DNA from: Gottschalkia acidurici 9a
Lineage (GTDB): Bacteria > Bacillota > Clostridia > Tissierellales > Gottschalkiaceae
DNA length: 64,000 bases
Assembly: GCF_000299355.1 (NCBI RefSeq)
Contig: NC_018664.1
Span: forward strand, 2,898,380-2,962,379
Direction: 5' to 3'
A program made the translations under genes and the position numbers. The notes under the pieces were generated by a model, which made no database searches, had not been told where the DNA came from, and worked only from the letters and a program-made list of their open reading frames with translations. Shown here one piece after another: positions 54,317 through 62,494 of the stretch (position 1 is the first letter of the stretch; each line of letters starts with the position of its first letter).

Positions 54317-56392
54317 ATGGAAAAGAACAAAAAAGAAATAGCAAATAAAGTAATGTCATTGAATAAGAAAAGCAATAGTGCAATTTTAAGCCTATCATTT
54401 ATTAAATGGATTGCTATAGGTACAATAGTGGGTGTTGTTACTGGTTCTGCTGCTGCTCTATTTTTAAAAAGTCTGGAGTTAGCCACAGACCTACGTATGA
54501 AATATACCTGGTTACTATTCCTTCTTCCACTTGGAGGTGCACTTGTTAGTTTTTTATATTCAAAGTATGGTAAAAATTCTTCAAAGGGTAACAATTTAAT
54601 TATTGAAAAGATAAATGAGAGTAGTGGTAGAATACCACTCCGTATGGCTCCTTTAGTTTTCTTTGGTACTGTTGTCACTCATTTATTTGGAGGGTCTGCT
54701 GGAAGAGAAGGTACAGGTGTGCAAATAGGTGCTAGTATAGCTGAAGGTATAGGTAATTTAATAAAGTTAGATAAAGTAGATAATAGAATTATACTTATGG
54801 CTGGAATAAGCAGTGGTTTTGCTTCTGTATTTGGAACACCACTTGCGGGTACAATTTTCGGACTTGAAGTTGCTGCGCTTGGGCTTATGAGTTATGAGGC
54901 TTTAATTCCGGCTCTTACTGCAAGTATCGTCGGAGATTTTATGGTATCTTTCTTGGGTGTACATCATACACACTATGAGGTTGTAGGGGTTCCAGACTTA
55001 ACATTACCCACAATAATTAAAATAATTTTTGCAGCAATTTTATTCGGGCTAACCAGTAAGCTGTTTAGCGAACTAACACATAAGATAAAAGAATTATTTA
55101 CAGAGGGATTTGAAAACCCGGTAATAAAGAGTATGGTTGGTGGAATACTTGTTATAATTTTAGTATATATAGTTGGGACAAGGGATTTTCTTGGATTAAG
55201 TATCCCACTTATTTCTGAATCATTTAGTGGACATGTTCATCCACTTACATTCTTGGGAAAAATAATATTTACATCTTTAACTTTAGGAACTGGCTTTCAA
55301 GGAGGAGAGGTTACTCCACTATTTGTAATCGGTTCTACATTAGGAAATGCTTTATCAAATCTACTCAATATGTCACCTTCATTTTTAGCAGCACTAGGAC
55401 TAATAGGGGTGTTTGCTGGAGCAACCAATGCACCTATTGCTTCCTTTATACTAAGTCTAGAGATGTTCGGTTCCCAAGGACTTGTATTTGTATTTATGAC
55501 TTGTGCTATTAGCTATATGTTTTCTGGACATACTGGCATATATGTCTCACAGAGAATTGGAAGAAGTAAAAGCAAACTAATCGAAGTACCGCATAATGCA
55601 ACGCTTTCATATTTAAGAGCAAATAATAAAAGTAAGACAAAAAAGTTAAATCAGGTATTAGTCGGACAATTTAAGTTTGGTCGCTCAAGTATTGAAATCC
55701 CAACTACTGAAGGACTAAACCTCATAAAAATTCGAGTTAGTAGAACAGGTATTAGACTTATACACCATGCCTATAATCCTGATGATTCCACTTGGTCAGC
55801 AAAACCTATTAATGAACAGCCTGAATATATTAATTTAAATAGCGGAAGTGAAGAAATACATGCAATTACAGTATCTCAGTCCTATGGCAAAAAGGATAAA
55901 ATATTATTAGTAAATACTAATCTGTGGAAGAGTGTTGAAGTTGACTATATCATCGAACAACTCCGAAATATGGAACTAGATTCTGCTAACAATAATTTTG
56001 AAAATATAAAAGATAAGGAATCTTCTTCTCATAATATACAAGTTATTAGTATGCTTGTCGGACAATTAAAGAGAGGAAATTTCAGCATTGAGTTACCAGC
56101 AGAAAAAGGAGAAAATAGATATATAATAACTGTTAAAGGTGGGGCTATTAGATTAAACCATAGTTCCTACAATCCAGATGGACATACCTGGTCGACTCCT
56201 CCTGGAAATGGTGAAAGGCAACATATCGATTTAAAGGAAGGCAGACACACATTAGATATTTTTGTTAGTGAACACTATGGCAATATAAATAAAATTGAAT
56301 TAGTTAATGGAAGCTTTTTTAACAGCGTGGAGATTATCTGTTCAATTGAGAAGATAAATATTACAGAAAGTATATTAGAAGATATGAATTAG
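54317..56392 (+). CDS. CLC-F fluoride/proton antiporter with two C-terminal repeat domains
   Basis: Residues 1-415 form the CLC fold. GGSAGREGTGVQ (125-136) and GFQGGEVTPLF (326-336) are the fluoride-type versions of the CLC pore motifs (no GSGIP; GREG and GGEVTP). A fluoride riboswitch precedes it. Residues 449-546 and 581-678 are two related beta-rich domains, each with VGQxKxGxxSIExP, IRLxHxxYNPDxxTWS and VEVDxIIE-like ends; I do not recognise them. Normal CLC-F proteins have about 400-450 residues, so 691 aa is exceptional. It exports fluoride in exchange for protons; the tail may sense or bind something. AAAGGGG lies 8 nt before the ATG. Confidence 0.93.
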   Translation: MEKNKKEIANKVMSLNKKSNSAILSLSFIKWIAIGTIVGVVTGSAAALFLKSLELATDLRMKYTWLLFLLPLGGALVSFLYSKYGKNSSKGNNLIIEKINESSGRIPLRMAPLVFFGTVVTHLFGGSAGREGTGVQIGASIAEGIGNLIKLDKVDNRIILMAGISSGFASVFGTPLAGTIFGLEVAALGLMSYEALIPALTASIVGDFMVSFLGVHHTHYEVVGVPDLTLPTIIKIIFAAILFGLTSKLFSELTHKIKELFTEGFENPVIKSMVGGILVIILVYIVGTRDFLGLSIPLISESFSGHVHPLTFLGKIIFTSLTLGTGFQGGEVTPLFVIGSTLGNALSNLLNMSPSFLAALGLIGVFAGATNAPIASFILSLEMFGSQGLVFVFMTCAISYMFSGHTGIYVSQRIGRSKSKLIEVPHNATLSYLRANNKSKTKKLNQVLVGQFKFGRSSIEIPTTEGLNLIKIRVSRTGIRLIHHAYNPDDSTWSAKPINEQPEYINLNSGSEEIHAITVSQSYGKKDKILLVNTNLWKSVEVDYIIEQLRNMELDSANNNFENIKDKESSSHNIQVISMLVGQLKRGNFSIELPAEKGENRYIITVKGGAIRLNHSSYNPDGHTWSTPPGNGERQHIDLKEGRHTLDIFVSEHYGNINKIELVNGSFFNSVEIICSIEKINITESILEDMN

Positions 56393-56409
56393 TTAGATTA
56401 GTTAATATA

Positions 56410-56446
56410 AAACACAGTATGAAATATTCAAGGTCATACTGTGTTT
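56410..56446 (+). terminator. Terminator of CLC-F gene
   Basis: AAACACAGTATGA pairs with TCATACTGTGTTT over 13 bp, followed by CAATTTTC. Confidence 0.85.
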
Positions 56447-56533
56447 CAATTTTCATAGCTTTAAATATCATAATAAGGATATAGGAATTACCTCATTAAC
56501 AGTACGTTCTTAAATAATCCTACTAAAAAGCTC

Positions 56534-56570
56534 ATTTACTTATGATACGGTTTACCGTATTATCGATAAA
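56534..56570. promoter_or_regulatory. Dispersed dyad motif, copy 3 (perfect dyad)
   Basis: The core ATACGGT-TT-ACCGTAT (56545-56560) is a perfect 7+2+7 dyad within TTTACTTATGATACGGTTTA and TATCGATAAA. It is the best copy of the motif at 42325 and 51346. Confidence 0.5.
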
Positions 56571-56585
56571 GGAAGTTTTTTGATA

Positions 56586-56885
56586 TATGTATTTCAAATG
56601 ATTCAGAATGCATAAACGGTATAATCATAAGCTCTTTTCTTCTTTTAACATTTCAGTGAACCTAGGCTGTTTTATTGCTTCTTAAGATAATACTAAATCT
56701 ATTCCACCCTAAATAAATGTACATGCTTTTTCACGACATAAGCTTCTAGGTAATTGATCTATACAATAACTTCTGCTAAACGACCACATAATGATACACG
56801 CCAGTCTGATAGTAATCCCTGACATTATTTTTTCCATATTTCATAAAATTCATTGTATATTTAATTATCAAAATCCTCATTTCTT
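56586..56885 (-). pseudogene. Decayed copy of the DUF924 gene
   Basis: The sequence follows the intact gene at about 44856-45155 base by base over 300 nt (for example GATACACGCCAGTC, ATTTCAGT, TCATAAAACT-type stretches), with many substitutions, small deletions and stop codons. Both ends of the gene are lost. It is adjacent to the intact GIY-YIG gene, while the intact DUF924 gene is adjacent to the decayed GIY-YIG copy. Confidence 0.8.
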
Positions 56886-57070
56886 ATTATAATTGCCAAA
56901 CTTTTCCGATCTTATTGAATAGCTTATATTTTTAACAATTCATGGCAGAGAGAAGCAAATGTATATTGTAAATCCAGTATGTAACTTAATTTTTCTTTCA
57001 TATATGTGAATTGAGATCAGACTCTGGTCATGATAAAATCTAATTATTATATTTTTAGGGAGGCTACAGT

Positions 57071-58159
57071 GTGGATTTAAGTGCGAAAATTAAAAATCTT
57101 CCTTCTTGTTCAGGAGTGTATCTTATGAAAGATTCACTTAATGGTGTAATTTATGTAGGAAAATCAAAAAATCTTAAAAACAGAGTTTCATCATATTTTC
57201 AAAATTCAAAGTCACACACCCCCAAAGTTATAAAATTAGTTAAAAATCTAAAGGACTTTGACTATATAACTACTGACACAGAATTTGAAGCCTTTATGCT
57301 AGAGTGTAAGTTGATAAAAGAAATTAAACCTTTATATAACAAACTAATGAAAAGCTCAAAATCTTATTGTTATATAAAGATAAAGTTCAATGAAAAGCAT
57401 CCTTATATTGACCTTTCTAGCGTATATGTTAAAGATGATGATGGTATTTACTTTGGACCATACACTAGTAAAAGTATAGTTGAAAGAGCCATTCAAGGTG
57501 TAAAAGAATACTGTAAAATACTATGTACTAATGAGTCGCAAAGAAAAGCCTATTGCTTGTACTACTCTTTAGGGTTTTGTATTGGCATGTGTTTAGATAA
57601 AGTTTCAAAAGAAAAGTATTTTGATATATTTAATAAAATAGTAAATCTATTTAATGGCACTGATGAAAGTATCATTAAGGGAATAGAGCTTAATATGAAT
57701 TCTTCATCAAAGAAGTCTGCTTTTGAGAAGGCTATTAAGTATAGAGACTATCTAGCTTCAATAAATTATGTAATTGACAAAGCTAAAGTTGTGAAATATA
57801 CAGAAGAGAATAAAAATATTGTTTTACTTGAGTATTTAAGTGATGATATATTTAAGTTTTTTCTAATTAAGGGAAATAAAGTTCTTTTTAGTGATAAATA
57901 TATAGTTAAAGATTTAGATATTAAAAAATTAAAGTATTTTTTAAAAAATAATATTTTATCTTATTTTAACAATATATCCATAAATGATTCAATAAAAGTT
58001 GGAAGAGAAGAAGTTGATGAGTCTCAAATAATTTATACCTATTTAGAGAATAAATCTAACGACTGTAGGTATTTTGTAGTTCTAAAGCAATGGCTTAAGA
58101 ATATAAATGATGTAGATTTTGACCATGAAATTGATAAACTTCTTCTTGCTAAATCATAA
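57071..58159 (+). CDS. GIY-YIG nuclease, UvrC N-terminal-like (Cho-type)
   Basis: The 362-aa protein starts at GTG 57071 (AGGGAGG 5 nt upstream). Its first 90 residues are the GIY-YIG domain: GVYLMKD, VIYVGKSKNLKNRVSSYF (catalytic Arg and Tyr) and DTEFEAFMLECKLIKEIKP (catalytic Glu). Next come UvrC-like YGPYTS-type (FGPYTSKSIVERAI), the cysteines of the CLYY... C-x2-C region, and a UVR-like segment. The C-terminal RNase H-like half of UvrC is absent, so it should make only the 3' incision, as Cho does. A decayed duplicate lies at 44486. Confidence 0.88.
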   Translation: MDLSAKIKNLPSCSGVYLMKDSLNGVIYVGKSKNLKNRVSSYFQNSKSHTPKVIKLVKNLKDFDYITTDTEFEAFMLECKLIKEIKPLYNKLMKSSKSYCYIKIKFNEKHPYIDLSSVYVKDDDGIYFGPYTSKSIVERAIQGVKEYCKILCTNESQRKAYCLYYSLGFCIGMCLDKVSKEKYFDIFNKIVNLFNGTDESIIKGIELNMNSSSKKSAFEKAIKYRDYLASINYVIDKAKVVKYTEENKNIVLLEYLSDDIFKFFLIKGNKVLFSDKYIVKDLDIKKLKYFLKNNILSYFNNISINDSIKVGREEVDESQIIYTYLENKSNDCRYFVVLKQWLKNINDVDFDHEIDKLLLAKS

Positions 58160-58565
58160 TCGTCTTAAGGTGTGTTTCATTACCAAACCTTTACAACATA
58201 AAAAGTTTTATTAAGAAAAATATACACCACACAATTTTATTTTTTACCTTAATTTTATCTTTTACCTTTAAGATGAAATAGAAAAGAGAACGGTTCTCCA
58301 AAGTAAAAAATAAAAATAATACTAGAACAATTAGAAGACATGTCTGGGAAGAATATAAGAAAAAAATTAATTTTTAAAAACCGATAAAGGCAAAAGAATA
58401 TATAAAATGAGAAAAGAAAAAGTAAGTTAACAATATTTACTTACAGTTATTTATTAGAATATGGAAAAGATAGCTAATATACTAGCTTCTTAAATTATTA
58501 AAAAAACAATATATTTAGCTAGATTTCATGGATCATGTTACATAAAAGTCCAAATTTAAAAATAT
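58160..58565. other. Intergenic region, possibly degenerate
   Basis: A purine-rich plus strand with short lysine-rich frames (for example MSGKNIRKKLIFKNR near 58339) and no long gene. It may be an eroded gene; I could not identify it. Confidence 0.35.
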
Positions 58566-58599
58566 GAAAACTCTCATAAAAATTTCTATGAGAGTTTTC
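58566..58599 (-). terminator. Terminator of hydrolase/permease operon
   Basis: GAAAACTCTCATA pairs perfectly with TATGAGAGTTTTC over 13 bp, 28 bp after the stop of the hydrolase gene. Confidence 0.85.
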
Positions 58600-58626
58600 A
58601 ACAGTAGTTTAAGCTTCTTTTTAATA

Positions 58627-59217
58627 CTAATTTAGTTCTTTTATTAATTCATCAACAGTTACCACATCACCGATTACATAATCGATATTTTTAAGAAAAG
58701 CTTCATGTAGTTCTATACTAGTACCTGCTACTCCATCAGAAAGCACCACAGACTTTACATCTCTTTGCACTGCATCTAAAGCAGTAGCATATACACAAAC
58801 GTTTGTTGCAGCACCAGTTAAGATAAGAGCTTTTTTATTAAATGATCTCATAAGCACTTCTAAATCTGTAAGGTAATATCCACTGTATCTTCTTTTTATT
58901 ATTACATAGTCATCATCTTCTGGTTTCAGCTCCTCAATTATTTCAACACCCTCAGTTCCTTCTAAACAGTGTTGAGGTTCATCTCTTTCTAGTTCAAGAC
59001 CATAGTCAACCTTTTGGAATCTATGCATCTCTTGTGTATAAAACACAGGGATATCGTTTTCCTTTGCCCAACGTTTAGCCTTCTGAATATTTGGTATTAT
59101 ATCTCTACCACCAGGACATTCGATAGGTGCTCCTTCTCTGATAAAGTCATTCTGCATATCAATTATTATTAATGCACATTCTTCTTTTTTTATTTTGTGT
59201 AAATTATTTTTTGACAT
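58627..59217 (-). CDS. Isochorismatase-family cysteine hydrolase
   Basis: The 196-aa protein has the nicotinamidase/isochorismatase triad: Asp in LIIIDMQNDFI (residues about 17-27), Lys in VIIKRRYSGYYLTDLE (about 106-121), and Cys in LTGAATNVCVYATALDAVQR (about 131-150, cis-peptide loop before Cys). It hydrolyses an amide or enol ether; residues TNVCV suggest an amidase rather than isochorismatase. It is 17 bp downstream of an NCS2-like permease and probably processes the permeated compound. A LysR regulator is divergent. Confidence 0.9.
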   Translation of the reverse strand: MSKNNLHKIKKEECALIIIDMQNDFIREGAPIECPGGRDIIPNIQKAKRWAKENDIPVFYTQEMHRFQKVDYGLELERDEPQHCLEGTEGVEIIEELKPEDDDYVIIKRRYSGYYLTDLEVLMRSFNKKALILTGAATNVCVYATALDAVQRDVKSVVLSDGVAGTSIELHEAFLKNIDYVIGDVVTVDELIKELN

Positions 59218-59234
59218 TTTTATTCCTCCTTAAA

Positions 59235-60290
59235 TTAGAAAATATTAGTTAAAAATCTTACTATAATACCAGAAATCATTCCTATAAATGGGTCTGTACT
59301 TGCGGTAACTATAGTTGTAACACCAGCTACCATTGGATTTGAGGATACTCCAGTAGCAATATTCGATGGAAATACTACTATAGCTCCCAGAACAAATAGA
59401 AATCCTGCTATTGACTCACTAGGAACATACTTGGCAATTTTGGGTAATAACTTAATAAGCAGTACAACTGCCATTAATAGCATCATTATAAGACCGCTAG
59501 AAACAGGATTAGGTGCAACAGCTGTACCACTTATAACTGCTTCAACAGGTCCACCACCAAAAAGCGCACTAGTAGCATCTGCAAGACCAGAGTATAGTGT
59601 AACATGGTCAACATTTACTGTAGCATTTGCTAATGAACCAGTAACACTTGAATATGCAATATTTCCTCCAATTTGCATTGTGGTCAATGCTAGAACCTTT
59701 CTAACTAAACTAGGTGTTATTTTGAAATTTAAAAGTTTAAACTTTTCGTTTGAAAGATCAACTTTACTATTGCTTTCTTTATCTTTATTTAGAAAAATCC
59801 AAGCTATAGAACTTATAAAAACAGATGTTACAATAGTATATACTAAGTTTTTATCTGTAATAAAATATGTCAATAATGCAGTACTCACGGATAGTGCAGT
59901 AACTACTTTGTTTGATTTGAACATATCTACTGATACTTTTGCCAGTGTAATTCCTACACCAGCCATCATACTATTAAGTATTGCTGGTCCAATAAAGTTA
60001 ATGGTTGGTTCAAGAAGTCCTAAAGCACCAATAATGGACATCATAACTCCCGTAAAAAATACAATATTCAAGCGTTCATTTCTGTCTTCACCCATTTGAC
60101 CAGCGAGTACAATTGCTTCTGCTTGGAATGAAATAGGTGCAACTTGTTTAGTAAGTAAAAAACCAGCACTTCCTACAATAAATCCTATAGCAGTTGGAAA
60201 GGCTCCAAATCCATATGATAACGAAAGTAGCCCCTGAGGAAGTCCATTAATTACAACAGCAATAGCGGCAATTATATCTTGAAATGTCAT
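59235..60290 (-). CDS. NCS2-type permease (AzgA-like)
   Basis: The 351-aa membrane protein has about eleven helices. Regions APISFQAEAIVLAGQM, PAILNSMMAGVGITLAKVSVD and GGGPVEAVISGTAVAPNPVSSGL match the NCS2/SLC26-like fold with short scaffold helices, as in AzgA-type purine permeases but shorter than the usual 430 aa. It shares an operon with a cysteine hydrolase and faces a LysR gene, so a heterocyclic amide or purine-like compound is a likely substrate. Substrate is inference. Confidence 0.82.
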   Translation of the reverse strand: MTFQDIIAAIAVVINGLPQGLLSLSYGFGAFPTAIGFIVGSAGFLLTKQVAPISFQAEAIVLAGQMGEDRNERLNIVFFTGVMMSIIGALGLLEPTINFIGPAILNSMMAGVGITLAKVSVDMFKSNKVVTALSVSTALLTYFITDKNLVYTIVTSVFISSIAWIFLNKDKESNSKVDLSNEKFKLLNFKITPSLVRKVLALTTMQIGGNIAYSSVTGSLANATVNVDHVTLYSGLADATSALFGGGPVEAVISGTAVAPNPVSSGLIMMLLMAVVLLIKLLPKIAKYVPSESIAGFLFVLGAIVVFPSNIATGVSSNPMVAGVTTIVTASTDPFIGMISGIIVRFLTNIF

Positions 60291-60566
60291 AAAATCATCC
60301 CCTTTATTATTTTTATTTCAAATACTTTAAATATCCAACAAAAATTCACCTCCAATTAAGAGTAATTTATTTGATTATTATTTAGTCACTAAGGAGATTT
60401 ATATATAGTGCTTTGTAAGGGTTATGTTATATATGCAAATATTAAGATATACTGTTAAGATCATATTAATGTATTAACTTCATGATAGCATTGTCTAACT
60501 ATAGAATCTAATATATAATAATATATAATATCAATAGGTAAAACCTATCAGTAGGGAGTGATTTTG

Positions 60567-61457
60567 TTGAATTATAATATATTACGTTATGTAGTGACGG
60601 TTGCTGAGGAGAAGAATTTTACAAAGGCTGCAGAGAAACTATTTATCGCACAGCCATCCTTGAGTCAAATTATAAAAAAGGAAGAAGATTCTCTAGGAGT
60701 TAAACTATTTGATAGAAATAAAAAACCTTTGGAGCTGACAAGTGCTGGAAATGAGTATGTACTTTGGGCAAGACAAATTATTAATAGCTTTGATAATATG
60801 AAAAGAAGTATGAAAGATTTTTCTGATAATGATACTTATTTATTGAAAATTGGAATTATGCCAGAATTTAGCGCTTTTATCTTAGCTAAGCCATTGAAAA
60901 AGTTTAGAGAAGAAAAACCAAAAGCAGTTGTTCAAATTCATGAATTAAGTAGTAGTGATTTGGTAAAGAGTTTAGAAAATTCTGATCTAGATTTTATTGT
61001 GGGACTTACACACCCAGATAAATATAAATATATTAGTGAACCATTGTATGATGAGAAAATTGTTTTGGCTGTAACACCTGATTATTTACCCCAAAATTAT
61101 AATACAAAAAAAGTAAACTTAAAACAATTCTCAAATGCTCCATTTGTGATGATGGAGAAGGGGCAGTTCTTATATAATGTTACACATCATTTATGTAATA
61201 GAAGTGGGTTTGTACCGAAGGCGGTAGTAGAGTGCTACAATCTTGAGACGGCTTTTCACATGGTGAAAACTGGGGTAGGAGTTTCCATAGTGCCTGACTT
61301 GATGTCAGATGTAGTCGGTGAACTAAAGTACTATGAAATTGAAGGAGCAACACCAGAGTCACAAGTATCAATAGTATATCAAAGAGACCGCTACTTATCA
61401 GACAATACTAGGCTTTTAATTGAACTTATCAAACAATATAGCTTAGAAAATGAATAA
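60567..61457 (+). CDS. LysR family transcriptional regulator
   Basis: The 296-aa protein has the LysR helix-turn-helix NYNILRYVVTVAEEKNFTKAAEKLFIAQPSLSQIIKKEEDSLGVKLFDRNKKPLELTSAG at residues 1-60 and a periplasmic-binding-like effector domain after residue 90. TTG 60567 is the better start, 8 nt after GGGAG; GTG at 60558 overlaps that site. It is divergent from the permease/hydrolase operon, 276 bp apart, and most likely activates it in the presence of the substrate. Confidence 0.92.
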   Translation: MNYNILRYVVTVAEEKNFTKAAEKLFIAQPSLSQIIKKEEDSLGVKLFDRNKKPLELTSAGNEYVLWARQIINSFDNMKRSMKDFSDNDTYLLKIGIMPEFSAFILAKPLKKFREEKPKAVVQIHELSSSDLVKSLENSDLDFIVGLTHPDKYKYISEPLYDEKIVLAVTPDYLPQNYNTKKVNLKQFSNAPFVMMEKGQFLYNVTHHLCNRSGFVPKAVVECYNLETAFHMVKTGVGVSIVPDLMSDVVGELKYYEIEGATPESQVSIVYQRDRYLSDNTRLLIELIKQYSLENE

Positions 61458-61509
61458 TAAAATAAATATCCAACAACTTAGCTGATGTCAGTGTAAAGAC
61501 AAAGTAATA

Positions 61510-61691
61510 AAAAACCCATAACATTCTATCTGAAATACATTTCTAAAATTTTCATATATAGAATCGTATTTTTCTCCTATCTAACTTTGAGATATAACGT
61601 ACTTTATCTCTACTTCTTTATGAGATCTTAGGATTCTAACTAGTTCCGTCCCTACATATTCAGTTGCTCCTATTATACCTGCTTTTATCAT
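61510..61691 (-). pseudogene. argC 5' remnant (N-acetyl-gamma-glutamyl-phosphate reductase)
   Basis: A strong start (AGAAGGGG 5 nt before ATG 61691) leads to MIKAGIIGATEYVGTELVRILRSHKEVEIKYVISQS then TAG. The same frame goes on after the stop with IGEKYDSIYENFRNVFQIE, again ArgC-like (YxGKxxSDVYPNF). So the residue of the conserved SY has become a stop and the rest is lost. The intact enzyme has about 345 aa. GATEYVG replaces the usual GATGYVG nucleotide loop. Confidence 0.75.
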
Positions 61692-62198
61692 TTTTACCCC
61701 TTCTATATAATTAAAATAAACCTTTCATCTCTATGTTTCTTAAGAGACGAAAAGTTATCTTGCGTTATCACTCATATTGGAATAAATGAATATTTACATA
61801 TCTATTCCAATATGACTCTTCTACTTTAATAACTTTATCCAGAAAACCTTACTAATATTTGTAAATTATTATATAAATATTTTCAGCCACTCTCTTCAAT
61901 ATAGTTTCATTACTAGACTCACACTAAACTCTAGCTCGCTTAAACTGTCTTATATCTACTCTTCTAATCATTAGATTTATATATTAATTGTATTTAATTA
62001 TGAATATATGAGATTATTTATACATTGTCAATAATATCTTGAATATTTATTCTTATTTTTTATATTAAAAACATCTCAATACTATCTTACGTGTTATTTT
62101 CTATATTATGTATTATGTGCCGTCAAAGCGTTATTATTTTATCCAAATTTCATCGAATTTTTGCTATAACAATAATTATATTTATCAAATAGTTTTTA

Positions 62199-62380
62199 TT
62201 AATTTTTTATTTAACGACTTTACATATTAATTTACATATTAATTTATATATTAATTTTAATATTAAAATTAATATTATTGTTTTTTTGAATTCTATTGAC
62301 TTTTTGTTATTACAATAGTTATACTGTATACAAATAGTTGTACTGTATACAGTATTTCTTGTTAATTTTTTATTTAACGA
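62199..62380. repeat. Direct repeat TTAATTTTTTATTTAACGA
   Basis: The 19-nt sequence occurs exactly at 62199-62217 and 62362-62380, bracketing the tandem dyads at 62314-62354. It may be remnants of duplicated promoter sequence. Confidence 0.6.
62314..62354. promoter_or_regulatory. Tandem 19-bp repeat with palindromic core
   Basis: AATAGTTATACTGTATACA (62314-62332) is followed directly by AATAGTTGTACTGTATACA (62333-62351), differing at one base. The second unit extends to the perfect palindrome TACTGTATACAGTA (62341-62354). The arrangement suggests two adjacent binding sites of a dimeric regulator, 140 bp upstream of the purine permease start. Confidence 0.5.
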
Positions 62381-62494
62381 TTTATGTAGTAATTTATACA
62401 ATATTTTTAATACTAAAGTTATTGAGGTCTTATTTTTTTAAGATCCAGGAAATCGTTTCTATTATTTTATAATCTTTTAAAGGAGGACATGATT

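Larger units (their letters stand above)
61692..62494. other. Long AT-rich region upstream of permease
   Basis: About 800 bp with no credible gene and several repeats described separately. It includes A/T-rich blocks TTACATATTAATT near 62219-62260. The ORF-like stretch at 62207-62401 is low-complexity Ile/Lys and is not accepted. Confidence 0.45.

Noticed and set aside
62207-62401. 64-codon minus-strand frame with LKLIYKLICKLICK repeats
   Set aside because: Arises from AT-rich repeats; no initiation signal.
62161-62494. Purine riboswitch before the NCS2 permease
   Set aside because: The conserved TATA...AATATGG and CCGTAAATGTCCGACTA-like parts are absent.
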